Below, piece by piece: positions 25,107-33,202 of a stretch of DNA of 64,000 nt. The translations under genes and the position numbers were made by a program. Source of the stretch: Streptomyces sp. NBC_00557. Its GTDB lineage: Bacteria; Actinomycetota; Actinomycetes; Streptomycetales; Streptomycetaceae. The stretch is taken from the NCBI RefSeq assembly GCF_036345995.1, contig NZ_CP107796.1, forward strand, positions 4,216,001 through 4,280,000. Direction: 5' to 3'. Position 1 is the first letter of the stretch. Every line of letters begins with the position of its first letter. The notes under the pieces were generated by a model that was not told the origin of the DNA, did not search any database, and worked only from the letters and a program-made list of their open reading frames with translations.

Positions 25107-26171
25107 GTGAAGCATCCCCCGGAGAAGTCCCTGAGCTGGGGCCAGACACTCGTACTGGGCGCCGCCGCGCTGCCCATGGTCGGCTTCGGCGGCCTGGGCG
25201 CGTGGGGCACCTACAGCAACATCACATCCGTGTTCCACCGCTCCGCCACCGCGCTCGGTGTGGTCGCCGCGGGTGAGGGCGCCACGCTGGTCCTGGCGCT
25301 GACCCTGGTGGGTCTGACCATGCTGGGCCAGTCCTCCCCGGCGGCCGTGCGGGTCGGTCTGTGGACGCTGCCGGCGGTGGCCTCCGCCACCGGCGCTGCG
25401 GTCGCGCCGACGGGTACGGAGTCGGTGGTGTTCGCCTTCACCCCGATGGCCATGTGCGTGGCCGCGGAGGGGATGGGCCTGCTGGCCCGCCGGATCGTGG
25501 TCTACCGCACCGGGGTGGACGCCGAAGCGCAGCGCCGCAACGCCGCGGTCGTGCAGAAGCTCGCCTACCACCGGGCCCGTGCCGCGAACCACCCCGACGA
25601 GGGCGCGCGCAAGGACTCGGAGCTGAAGTCGTGGAGGCTCGCGAAGAAGGTCGGTGCGGGTGACGCTCTGCTCGGGGCGCACCTGGTCGACGTGCAGCGC
25701 GAGCGGATGACGGCGGGCGCGGATGCCGCGCTCGCGGGCATGTTCGCTCTGCCCGTCACGGCCCCCGTCACGGGCGTGACGGCCGCTCCCGAACTGGCCG
25801 CCGTCGAGGCTGCGGGCGAGGGAGGCGTCACGGGCGTCACGCCTGCCGTCACGGAGGAAGACACGCAGGTCACGGCCGAGTTCGAGCCGGTTCCGGCCGG
25901 GGCCGTCACCCCCGTGACGCCTCCCGTCACACCCCCCGTGACGCTGGAGGAGATCGCGGCCGTGGCCGGCGTTCCGACCCCGCAGCCCGGGGAGCCGCTG
26001 ACGGATGAGCAACTGGTCGTCGTACTGCGGCACCTGCGCTACAGCGACGACCCGCCGCTGTCCTACCGCCAGGCCGTGACCGGCTTCCGCGAGGGCGGGT
26101 TCGTCGGTGGTGAGCAGCGCGTGCGCAAGGCGTGGGGCTCGCTGATGTCCCACGAGGAATCCGACGCCTAA
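25107..26171 (+). CDS. Membrane protein, spread/transfer (SpdA-like)
   Basis: A 354-residue protein with about four N-terminal membrane helices (within residues 10-140), a basic helical middle (AAVVQKLAYHRARAANHPDE) and a flexible region rich in VTPPVT/PVTGVT repeats (about 215-280) before a C-terminal wHTH-like domain (PLTDEQLVVVLRHLRYSDDP, VGGEQRVRKAWGSL). This layout of membrane helices plus a DNA-binding-like tail is common in AICE and plasmid spread proteins placed upstream of traB. A strong ribosome site (AAGGAGG) precedes the start. A perfect hairpin follows the stop. Confidence 0.75.
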   Translation: MKHPPEKSLSWGQTLVLGAAALPMVGFGGLGAWGTYSNITSVFHRSATALGVVAAGEGATLVLALTLVGLTMLGQSSPAAVRVGLWTLPAVASATGAAVAPTGTESVVFAFTPMAMCVAAEGMGLLARRIVVYRTGVDAEAQRRNAAVVQKLAYHRARAANHPDEGARKDSELKSWRLAKKVGAGDALLGAHLVDVQRERMTAGADAALAGMFALPVTAPVTGVTAAPELAAVEAAGEGGVTGVTPAVTEEDTQVTAEFEPVPAGAVTPVTPPVTPPVTLEEIAAVAGVPTPQPGEPLTDEQLVVVLRHLRYSDDPPLSYRQAVTGFREGGFVGGEQRVRKAWGSLMSHEESDA

Positions 26172-26193
26172 CCCGGCGTCCGGCACCACCAAT

Positions 26194-26226
26194 GACGGCC
26201 AGCCCAGGGAAAGTGGGCTGGCCGTC
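26194..26226 (+). terminator. Hairpin terminator after SpdA-like gene
   Basis: GACGGCCAGCCCA (26194-26206) pairs perfectly with TGGGCTGGCCGTC (26214-26226) around a 7-nt loop. It is followed by GTTG rather than a T run, so efficiency is uncertain. The rest of the gap to 26452 shows nothing else clear. Confidence 0.65.
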
Positions 26227-26452
26227 GTTGCGACTGCCGGAAGCAGTCGAGCACCAGTGAAGCAGACCCGGTGAGCCCCGGCGAGCGGCACCCTCGCAGA
26301 CCCGGCGCGCAGACCCGGCGAGCTTGTCCCGCCATCCCGCCCACCACCCGCACCGCAGGCGGGCGGCGGCGCTTACCGCTCATTCAGCAGGCCCGGCCGC
26401 AACCTTCCACAGCCCCGGCCGGGCCCTACTCCCCAAAAGGAGTGCTCTCAGC

Positions 26453-28048
26453 ATGACGGAACTCAGCACCGAGCCGGTAGCCGTCGAGGCTGCCCCGACC
26501 ACACCGCCCCCGCCGCCCGACGCCCCGCCCGCCACTTCGGCTCCGGGTGCGGCGGAGGTGGAGCACACGCCCGGCGGCTGGCCGGTCGTCCCCCTCGCCC
26601 TGACCGGCGCGAACAGCACCGTCGGAGCGGTCGCCGCCGCCTCTCTGGCCGGCGGCCCGATCGCCGCCATGGTCGCCGCAACCGGCGTCGTCGTGCTGGG
26701 CACCTTCGCCGCCGCCCGCTCCCACAAGCCCAACTCCCGCCGCGACGCTCGCCGGGCCGCGGCTCGTACGGCCGGGCGTACGGTTGCCCGCAGCGCGGGC
26801 CTGCGCCGAAGCGGCTCGGGAGCGGCAACGGGCGGTCGCGGCAGTGGCGGCCGTTCCGCGGGCACCGGCCACGGTCGCACCGGTAGCCGCTCGGGTGGTG
26901 TGCCTGGCCAGCACCGGCGCAGCACCGGCCCGGCCGCACGCCATGGCACCGCCACCAGTGGCAAGGCAAGCGGGAAGACGAGCCCCGGCGCGGCCCGGCG
27001 CCTGACCGGAACGGCGGGTAAGGCCGCGAGCCGGGCCGGGCAGATAAGGGCCCTGCGCGCCGCGCAGAAGGCTGCGGGCGCCTCCCGCGCCGACAGGCGG
27101 GCGCAGACCACGGCCGCACGGCGCGCAGTGGCCGACGCACGCCGCAACGCCAAGGCCGCAGCGGGACTCAACCGGTCGGGCAAGCACGGCAATCGCGCAG
27201 GTCGCCTGATGGGCGCCGCTGCCCGCAAGGCTCGCGCGGTGCGGGATGCGGCGGTCGCCAAGCAGCGTGCGCTGCGCGACAAGAAGGCGGCCGGAACGGT
27301 GGCCACACAGCGTGCCCAGGTGCGCAAGGCACCGGCTCGGAAGGCGGCCCGCAGGGCGCTGCGCCGGTCGGCGGCCCGTTTCCACGGCCGCCGCCTGCTC
27401 GCCGCCCTGCTCGCCCTGCCGCTCGGTCTGCTCGGGCTCATCACCAGCCCGATCGGCCGGAAGCTCAACATCCCGTGGCTGATCCACCCCGGCCGACGGC
27501 TGTATCGGCGGCTGGCCGGTGTGGCGGCCGAGCAGCGCGCTGCCCGCGATGCGGCGATCCGCGAGGAGCTGGCCGAGCAGGAGGCCGCCGCCGACGCGCA
27601 GGCCGCCGAGGACGGCACGGACGGCATCGCGGACGGCGTTGAGCGGCCCGCGACCACGGTCCCCACCAGCAGCAGCACATCCGAGGTGAGTGAAGGAGAG
27701 CACGTGTCCGGTTTCCGGTTCGAAGAGGCTGCGGCCGAGATGGAGCAGGCCGCTGGCCAGTACGACCCCGAGAACGCCATGGAGATCCTGGCCATGGTCG
27801 AAGGGCTCCCGGCCGCGCTGACCAGCGTGGCGAACGTGATGAAGATCCTCGCCGAGCGCTCCGACAGTGAGTTCCCGCTGGAGAAGGAGATCGCGGACGG
27901 CTTCAACGACATCTTCGGTGCCCTGATGAGCGCCGTCGCGGTCGCCGAGGACATGGGCCCGCTGTTCCGGCAGGTCCACGAGCAGGACATCGCCCGGCAC
28001 GAGGACCCCCGCAACGGCCACGAGGCCGAGAAGGGCTGGAACGTCTGA
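26453..28048 (+). CDS. Large basic membrane-associated protein (AICE transfer region)
   Basis: A 531-residue protein. The first 40 residues are Pro/Ala-rich; one or two membrane helices follow (about 55-85). Then comes a long, very basic, Gly/Ser/Ala/Arg-rich stretch (about 90-300) that reads as unstructured and probably binds DNA or the cell wall, a third hydrophobic helix (LLAALLALPLGLLGLI), and a C-terminal acidic helical domain (EEAAAEMEQAAGQYDPENAM). Start ATG at 26453 after AAAAGGAG. It lies 2 bp before the traB-like gene, so it likely works with the translocase. No named family is certain. Confidence 0.75.
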   Translation: MTELSTEPVAVEAAPTTPPPPPDAPPATSAPGAAEVEHTPGGWPVVPLALTGANSTVGAVAAASLAGGPIAAMVAATGVVVLGTFAAARSHKPNSRRDARRAAARTAGRTVARSAGLRRSGSGAATGGRGSGGRSAGTGHGRTGSRSGGVPGQHRRSTGPAARHGTATSGKASGKTSPGAARRLTGTAGKAASRAGQIRALRAAQKAAGASRADRRAQTTAARRAVADARRNAKAAAGLNRSGKHGNRAGRLMGAAARKARAVRDAAVAKQRALRDKKAAGTVATQRAQVRKAPARKAARRALRRSAARFHGRRLLAALLALPLGLLGLITSPIGRKLNIPWLIHPGRRLYRRLAGVAAEQRAARDAAIREELAEQEAAADAQAAEDGTDGIADGVERPATTVPTSSSTSEVSEGEHVSGFRFEEAAAEMEQAAGQYDPENAMEILAMVEGLPAALTSVANVMKILAERSDSEFPLEKEIADGFNDIFGALMSAVAVAEDMGPLFRQVHEQDIARHEDPRNGHEAEKGWNV

Positions 28049-28050
28049 CC

Positions 28051-30165
28051 ATGGCCACCACCGCCACCAAGCAGCAGCCGAGTGGCCCGGTGCTGGACTG
28101 GAGCGCCGGTCACGGACCCGTGACCGGCGCCCTGTCCGCCACCACCGGAGCCTTCGCCGTCGCCACCACCGGCGCCGCGACCGGCATGCCCCCGGGTTGG
28201 GCGCTCGCCGTCGGCGCGGCCGGCGCACTCGGACACACCGTCGTCGGGCTGCGCCTGCGCAATGCCGGCCGCACCCTGGCCACCCGCGCCGCCAGCTGGC
28301 TCGTCGGCGCCGGATGGACCACCTGGGCCATGACCCACGGCCCCCTGACCTGGGCAGCCCTCGGATCACTGGCCACCATCGGCGTCGGCATCGGCGCCGC
28401 CGCCCGCTCGGTCGCCCTGTACGAGGAGGCCCGCGAGGAAGAGGCGATCGCCGCGGAGCAGCGGCAGATCGCCGCCGAGCTGTCCGCCGAACGCCGGGCG
28501 ATTGCCGCCGAGTGGATCGACCGCATCCAGCGGGTGTGCTCCATCACCGTCCGCGTCGTCGGGGTGGAGAAGTGGGAGACCGGCACCGGGTACTCCATCG
28601 ACGCCGAACTCCCGCCGGGCGGCGCCACGTGGAGCAAGATTGCCGCCGAGTCGGCGCGTCTGTCGGCGGATGCGCGGCTGCCGCACGGCTGCACCGCCAC
28701 CGCTTCCCCCGGCATCCACCAGGGCCGCGTCATCATCGACGTGACAACGGTCAACGTGCTGGAGCAGGAGCGGACCTACCCGGCCGAGTACGGGCCGCTG
28801 TCCGTACACACCGGCATCCCGTGGGGGTACCGCACCAACGCAGAAGAGATCCGGGCCTACCTGCGCGAGCAGTGCGCGCTGGTTGTCGGCCCGACCGGTT
28901 CGGGTAAGACGAACCTGGTTCATCTGATCCTGGCCGGGTTCGCCCGTGCCGAGGACATGCTGACCTGGGTCATCGACCTCAACGCCGGGTCGGCCGGCCT
29001 GCCCTGGGTCCTGCCCGCTCTGAACGGCGAGATCAAGGCCGAGGGCGGCAAGCCGGTGCGGCCCGGGGTCGACTGGTTGGCCGGGACGTTCGATGAGGCC
29101 ATGACGATGCTGGACACCGCCGTGCGGGTGGCCAAGCAGCGCAAGATGGGCTATCAGGATCTGCTCGCCCGTCACAACACCGATCTGCTGCCCATCAGCG
29201 CGAAGATTCCGCAGATCATGCTGGTGATCGATGAGGGTGCGGAGATCCTGGCGAGCCCGGACCGGCAGATGCGCAAGCTCGCGGAAAAGATCCTGGAAGT
29301 GATCCGGATTGCCCGCGCCATGGGCATCCGCACCGTGCTCACTGCCCTCGGGGCAACCGGCAGCGTGCTGGGCAACCTGATGATCCGGCGGGAGGCCAAG
29401 GTCCGTGTCGCCCTGACCGGCGGCGAGACCGAGGGCATGGACCTGTCCAAGATGTTCCCCGGCTCTCGCGGCCTGCGCGTGGAACAGGCGCCGTACAAGG
29501 GCGCCGGGTTCATGGGCACTCCCGAGTCCCCGGCCGCGCTGTTCAAGGCGTGGCGGATCCTGCCGAACCAGATCCGGGAGATCATCGCCGCCACCTCCGA
29601 CCGGCATCCCGTGCTGGACGACATCTCTGCCAAGGCGGCCGGGCCTGCCTACGCCCGCCGTTGGGATGCCGAGCGCACCGCATGGATGCGCGATCACACC
29701 CCCACCGATGACGCCCCGGGCGCCGGGCCGTCCTGTGAGGGGCTGAACCTGTCCGCCCTGCGCAGCGAGCGGCCGACCGAGCAGGGCTCGCCGGAAGACG
29801 AGATGCTGCGGCAGTTCCGGGCCCAGATCGATGCCCAGTTCGCCACGGCGCCCGACCCGCACGCCCCCGCCGCCGACGACGCGCCGCCCGCCACCGGCGG
29901 GCTGAACCTGTCGGCGCTGCGGGGCGAGCAGGACAACCCCGCACAACAGGCCGCGCTCGCCGCGCTTCTCGCCGCTGGCCCGGCGGGTACCGGGGCATCA
30001 GCGATCGCCCGCGCGCTCGGCGACGAGTACGGCACGACCCGTCAGACCGTCGTCGGCTGGCTCAAGGCGTGGGTGGAGGACGGCATCGCGGTCCGCGTCG
30101 GAGAGGGCACCAAAGCCCGCTACGTCCACCGCAAGCACGCCCCCGAACAGCCCGACGAGAGCTGA
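28051..30165 (+). CDS. FtsK/SpoIIIE-type conjugal DNA translocase (TraB-like)
   Basis: A 704-residue hexameric-type DNA pump that would move double-stranded element DNA between mycelial cells. It has four N-terminal hydrophobic segments (about 30-125), an ATPase with Walker A GPTGSGKT (280-287) and Walker B LVIDEG (about 391), and a C-terminal winged helix (ALGDEYGTTRQTVVGWLKAW) in the position of the TraB domain that reads the clt repeats. Two copies of GLNLSALR flank an acidic linker. A block of GACAAG repeats follows the gene by about 80 bp. This is the only ATPase needed for Streptomyces-type transfer. Confidence 0.93.
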   Translation: MATTATKQQPSGPVLDWSAGHGPVTGALSATTGAFAVATTGAATGMPPGWALAVGAAGALGHTVVGLRLRNAGRTLATRAASWLVGAGWTTWAMTHGPLTWAALGSLATIGVGIGAAARSVALYEEAREEEAIAAEQRQIAAELSAERRAIAAEWIDRIQRVCSITVRVVGVEKWETGTGYSIDAELPPGGATWSKIAAESARLSADARLPHGCTATASPGIHQGRVIIDVTTVNVLEQERTYPAEYGPLSVHTGIPWGYRTNAEEIRAYLREQCALVVGPTGSGKTNLVHLILAGFARAEDMLTWVIDLNAGSAGLPWVLPALNGEIKAEGGKPVRPGVDWLAGTFDEAMTMLDTAVRVAKQRKMGYQDLLARHNTDLLPISAKIPQIMLVIDEGAEILASPDRQMRKLAEKILEVIRIARAMGIRTVLTALGATGSVLGNLMIRREAKVRVALTGGETEGMDLSKMFPGSRGLRVEQAPYKGAGFMGTPESPAALFKAWRILPNQIREIIAATSDRHPVLDDISAKAAGPAYARRWDAERTAWMRDHTPTDDAPGAGPSCEGLNLSALRSERPTEQGSPEDEMLRQFRAQIDAQFATAPDPHAPAADDAPPATGGLNLSALRGEQDNPAQQAALAALLAAGPAGTGASAIARALGDEYGTTRQTVVGWLKAWVEDGIAVRVGEGTKARYVHRKHAPEQPDES

Positions 30166-30248
30166 TCGCTTGTCGCCTGTCGCCCGCGAAAGACAAAGCC
30201 GCCCGGGGAGGGTCTGGACGCCCGGAAACGGCTTGTGACCTGCAAGGC

Positions 30249-30331
30249 GACAAGCGACAAGACAAGACAAGCGACAAGCGAGACGACAAGCCACACGACA
30301 AGCCACACGACAAGCGACACGACAAGACAAG
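30249..30331 (+). repeat. GACAAG repeat array, probable clt/TraB-recognition locus
   Basis: Ten copies of GACAAG start at 30249, 30256, 30261, 30266, 30273, 30285, 30297, 30309, 30321 and 30326. Five of them (30273-30321) are exactly 12 bp apart, with the six bases between being CGAGAC, CCACAC, CCACAC and CGACAC. An inverted copy CTTGTC lies at 30169-30174. The array is between genes, just downstream of the translocase, where Streptomyces elements carry the cis-acting transfer locus. The function is inferred from position and form. Confidence 0.7.
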
Positions 30332-30388
30332 GCACGGGCAGCACCCCGCCCCGGGGCGCTGCCCGTCACGTTTCCCGGGAGGCCGCTC

Positions 30389-30580
30389 GTGATCCTGACC
30401 CTCTCCGCCGTCGCCCTCTTCGGGGTGCTGGCCTTCGTTCTGCTGCGGGGCCGCTACGTCGGCCCGTTCAGCGCCCTCGTGCTCTTCCTGTTCGGCTTCT
30501 TCACCGCCGGCACCGGAGCCGCCGGCCCCGTCCGCGCCATATGCCGCGCGCTCGCCGACGCTGCCCGCCACCTCACCTGA
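30389..30580 (+). CDS. Small two-helix membrane protein (spread-type)
   Basis: A 63-residue hydrophobic protein with two membrane helices (ILTLSAVALFGVLAFVLL and FSALVLFLFGFFTAGTGAAG) and a short cytoplasmic tail. GTG start at 30389 follows GGGAGG. Small hydrophobic Spd proteins of this kind are usual next to traB and help spread of the element through the mycelium. No specific family is recognised. Confidence 0.7.
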   Translation: MILTLSAVALFGVLAFVLLRGRYVGPFSALVLFLFGFFTAGTGAAGPVRAICRALADAARHLT

Positions 30581-30598
30581 ACCCGGCTGGAGCCCACC

Positions 30599-31099
30599 AT
30601 GCCCGACCACGACTCTGCGGCCTGGCAGCCGCGCATGACCGACACGGAAGCCGCAGCCGAGGCCCGCCGGATCATCGAAGACGCCTACCGGCCCGTGCCG
30701 CAGATGCCGACCGCCTACCGCGACACGACCCCGCTGCCCGCCTACGGCCCCACGCCGCCGGTCCCGCAGCCGGACCGCCGGATCGTGCCCGCGTGGGCCG
30801 CCGGTACTGCGGTCGCCGGTATCGGCGTCGGCGCCACCTGCGTCGGTGTCGGCTGCGGCATCTGGCTCGCCTGCCAGGGCTTCGCCGCCGTGACCCTGAC
30901 CAGCGTCCTGTTCGTCACCCTCCCGATCGCCGCCGTGGCCGCGGTCGCCGCCGCCATCGGCGCCGCCCTTCGGTCACTCAAGGCCACGCACACCGAGACC
31001 CACCACCACTACGCCGGACCGGTCCGGCAGGAGACCAACACCATCACCGCGCCCGCGTACGGGCTGATCGCCCGCAATCGCAATGAACTCAACCGCTGA
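30599..31099 (+). CDS. Membrane protein, AICE spread-type
   Basis: A 166-residue protein with about 60 soluble N-terminal residues rich in Pro, two membrane helices (AWAAGTAVAGIGVGATCVG and VLFVTLPIAAVAAVAAAIG) and a His-rich segment (TETHHHYAGP) near the end. It starts 18 bp after the previous small membrane gene and probably acts in the same intramycelial spread machinery. Confidence 0.75.
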   Translation: MPDHDSAAWQPRMTDTEAAAEARRIIEDAYRPVPQMPTAYRDTTPLPAYGPTPPVPQPDRRIVPAWAAGTAVAGIGVGATCVGVGCGIWLACQGFAAVTLTSVLFVTLPIAAVAAVAAAIGAALRSLKATHTETHHHYAGPVRQETNTITAPAYGLIARNRNELNR

Positions 31100-31118
31100 C
31101 CAGAGCAAGAGAGGAACC

Positions 31119-31289
31119 GTGTTCGAGATCCGCGTGATCTGCGAGCCGGACGACGCCGACCGCATCGGCCACACCTTGGCCGAATCGTTCGACATCGGCC
31201 TGGCACGCCAGTACCCCACCCGGGACGGCAAGCGCACCCGTCTCTACTTCACGGCCGACCACCGCACCATCACACCCGAAAGCGAGTGA
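31119..31289 (+). CDS. Small conserved AICE protein (hypothetical)
   Basis: A 56-residue protein, MFEIRVICEPDDADRIGHTL, of mixed strands and helices. The GTG at 31119 is preferred because it has a GAGAGG ribosome site and the family-like start; the frame extends upstream into the preceding gene. It lies 4 bp before ssb. Function unknown. Confidence 0.7.
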   Translation: MFEIRVICEPDDADRIGHTLAESFDIGLARQYPTRDGKRTRLYFTADHRTITPESE

Positions 31290-31293
31290 CCTC

Positions 31294-31761
31294 ATGTCGT
31301 TCGGAGAGACCCCGATCACCCTCGTCGGCAACCTGACCGACGACCCCGAGCTGAAGTTCACCGAGGGTGGCGCCGCGCTCGCGAAGTTCACGATCGCCGT
31401 CACCCCGCGAAGCTTTGACCGCAACAGCAACCAGTGGAAGGACGGCACCACCGCGTTCTACCGCTGCGCCGCTTGGCGCACCCTCGCCGAACACGTCGCG
31501 GATTCCCTGGGCAAGGGCTCGCGTGTCGTCGCCATGGGCCGGATGCGGCAGCACGACTGGACGACCGATACCGGCGAGAAGCGCTCGATGCTCGCCGTCG
31601 AGGTCGACGACATCGGCGCGTCCGTCCGCTTCACCACCGTCCAGATCAACGGCAAGCGCCCCGCCCAGAAGGGCCAGGCTGGCGACGACCCGTGGGCCGC
31701 GACCAACGCCCCTGCCACCGGCGGCGCCAGCGCGGCGGAAGGCGCCGAACCGCCGTTCTAG
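31294..31761 (+). CDS. ssb: Single-stranded DNA-binding protein of the element
   Basis: A 155-residue SSB with one OB fold (residues 1-110: ITLVGNLTDDPELKFTEGGA, WRTLAEHVADSLGKGSRVVAMGR) and a flexible tail ending AEPPF, the acidic/PPF tip that binds replication partners. It would coat single strands made during element replication. It stands upstream of the methyltransferase and primase genes and is separate from the chromosomal ssb genes. Confidence 0.95.
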   Translation: MSFGETPITLVGNLTDDPELKFTEGGAALAKFTIAVTPRSFDRNSNQWKDGTTAFYRCAAWRTLAEHVADSLGKGSRVVAMGRMRQHDWTTDTGEKRSMLAVEVDDIGASVRFTTVQINGKRPAQKGQAGDDPWAATNAPATGGASAAEGAEPPF

Positions 31762-31764
31762 AAG

Positions 31765-31852
31765 GCCCGGGGCGACCGTCCGATCTCGCCAAAGACACGC
31801 GGTCGCCCCGGTCCAACCAGTCCACAACTGACCTGTTGGAGGCACATCCAGC
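31765..31852 (+). repeat. Direct repeat upstream of orphan methyltransferase
   Basis: About 90 bp that recur at 33117-33202 with only a few differences (two T/C changes, one T/A change, a 2-bp indel). It includes an inverted repeat CCGGGGCGACCG/CGGTCGCCCCGG (31767-31778 and 31800-31811) that could be an attenuator, and ends with the GTTGGAGG ribosome site. Confidence 0.9.
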
Positions 31853-33112
31853 ATGACCCTTCACTCCGCCGTGCCGCCGGAGGGCGGCAACGTCAGCCTG
31901 TGCACCGGATCCGGTGCGCTGGACCTGGCCGTGGAAGCCGTCACCGGCCTGCCCACTTTCCTGGTCGGCGAGAAGGACCCGGCCGCATCGCGGCTGCTGG
32001 CCGCTCGCATGCCCAACGCCCGCAACGTGGGCGACATCAAGGCCGTCGACTGGGCCGCACTGGCCGCCTCGATGCCGCGCCCGGCGGCGCTGACCGCCGG
32101 TTTCCCCTGCCAGGACATCTCCAACGCCGGACCTCGGGGAGGGATCGCCGGTGACCGCTCGGGACTGTGGAAAACCGTCGCCTGTGCCATTCGCCACCTT
32201 CGACCCCGACTCGTCTTCCTGGAAAACGTCGCCGCCCTGCGAAGCCGGGGACTCGACGTCGTCGCCGCGGACCTGGCCGCGTGCGGGTATGACGCGCGGT
32301 GGATGTGCCTACGAGCTTCAGATCCCGAAATCGGCGCCTGCCACCGCCGGGACCGCTGGTTCGCAGTCGCCTATCCCGCTGCTGAAAACCCCCACGTCGC
32401 AGTTGGGACGCAACGGCGGACCCCAGCACCCGGACAAGCGCCGCGCCGGCGGGCACGGGCCCACGCTGGAGGACGAAGTGGTCTTCTTGCTGCCCCCGAC
32501 GGACGCATGACGCTGCTGCCCACCCCGGCCGCCGCCGACGGCACCGGTGGCCCCGGCACCTCTCCGAAGCGCAAGGGCGGCATGAACCTGCGCACCGCCG
32601 TCACGCTGCTGCCCACCCCTGCCGCGCGCGACTGGAAGTCCGGCGCCTCCAGCCTGCTGGAGACGAACTCCCGGCCGCTGAACGAAGTGGTGGTCAACCT
32701 GCTGCCCACGCCGAAGGCGTCGGACGGGCCGCACGGCGGCCCGAACCAACGCGACCGGGCCGGGAACTACTACCTCCCCGGCCAGGCGGTCCGACTGGAT
32801 GACCGGTGGGTGGCCACCAACGGCACCGACTACGGGCCCGCCATCCGCCGCTGGGAAGCCGTTCTCGGACGGCCCGCACCGGAGCCGACCGAACCGGGTA
32901 CCAAGGGCAACCGCCGGCTGTCCCCGGCGTTCGTGGAATGGATGATGGGCGCCGATCCCGGCTGGGTGACGGGTGCGGACCTGGGCCTGTCGCGCTCGGA
33001 CCAGCTCAAGATCCTCGGCAACGGCGTCGTCATCCACCAGGCCGTTCACGCCTACCGCGCGCTGCTCGCCACCCTCGCGGCCCCTGCCCAGCTCGCCCTG
33101 GATATCGCCTAG
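31853..33112 (+). CDS. Orphan DNA (cytosine-5) methyltransferase
   Basis: A 419-residue C5-cytosine methyltransferase. Motif I is LCTGSGALDLA (a relaxed version of FxGxG), motif IV GFPCQDIS with catalytic C86, motif VI ENV (124-126), motif VIII around CHRRDRWF. The variable region contains three units of exactly 31 residues, each opening with LLPTP (positions 221, 252, 283) and sharing the pattern A-x-D and a later NL or NE. No nuclease gene is adjacent, so it may protect the element from host restriction. The gene is bracketed by about 90-bp direct repeats, as if inserted as a cassette. Confidence 0.92.
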   Translation: MTLHSAVPPEGGNVSLCTGSGALDLAVEAVTGLPTFLVGEKDPAASRLLAARMPNARNVGDIKAVDWAALAASMPRPAALTAGFPCQDISNAGPRGGIAGDRSGLWKTVACAIRHLRPRLVFLENVAALRSRGLDVVAADLAACGYDARWMCLRASDPEIGACHRRDRWFAVAYPAAENPHVAVGTQRRTPAPGQAPRRRARAHAGGRSGLLAAPDGRMTLLPTPAAADGTGGPGTSPKRKGGMNLRTAVTLLPTPAARDWKSGASSLLETNSRPLNEVVVNLLPTPKASDGPHGGPNQRDRAGNYYLPGQAVRLDDRWVATNGTDYGPAIRRWEAVLGRPAPEPTEPGTKGNRRLSPAFVEWMMGADPGWVTGADLGLSRSDQLKILGNGVVIHQAVHAYRALLATLAAPAQLALDIA

Positions 33113-33116
33113 AGAC

Positions 33117-33202
33117 GCCCGGGGCGACCGCCCGATCTCGCCAAAGACACGCGGTCGCCCCGGCCCAACCAGTCCACAACAGACCTGTTGGAGGCATCCA
33201 GC
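33117..33202 (+). repeat. Direct repeat downstream of orphan methyltransferase
   Basis: Second copy of 31765-31852. It supplies the ribosome site (TTGGAGG) and start context CCAGCATGACCC for the primase gene exactly as the first copy does for the methyltransferase. Confidence 0.9.

Noticed and set aside
30249..30331. GACAAG array as a small CRISPR
   Set aside because: Repeats are 6 bp with at most 6 bp between and no cas genes; a transfer locus fits better.
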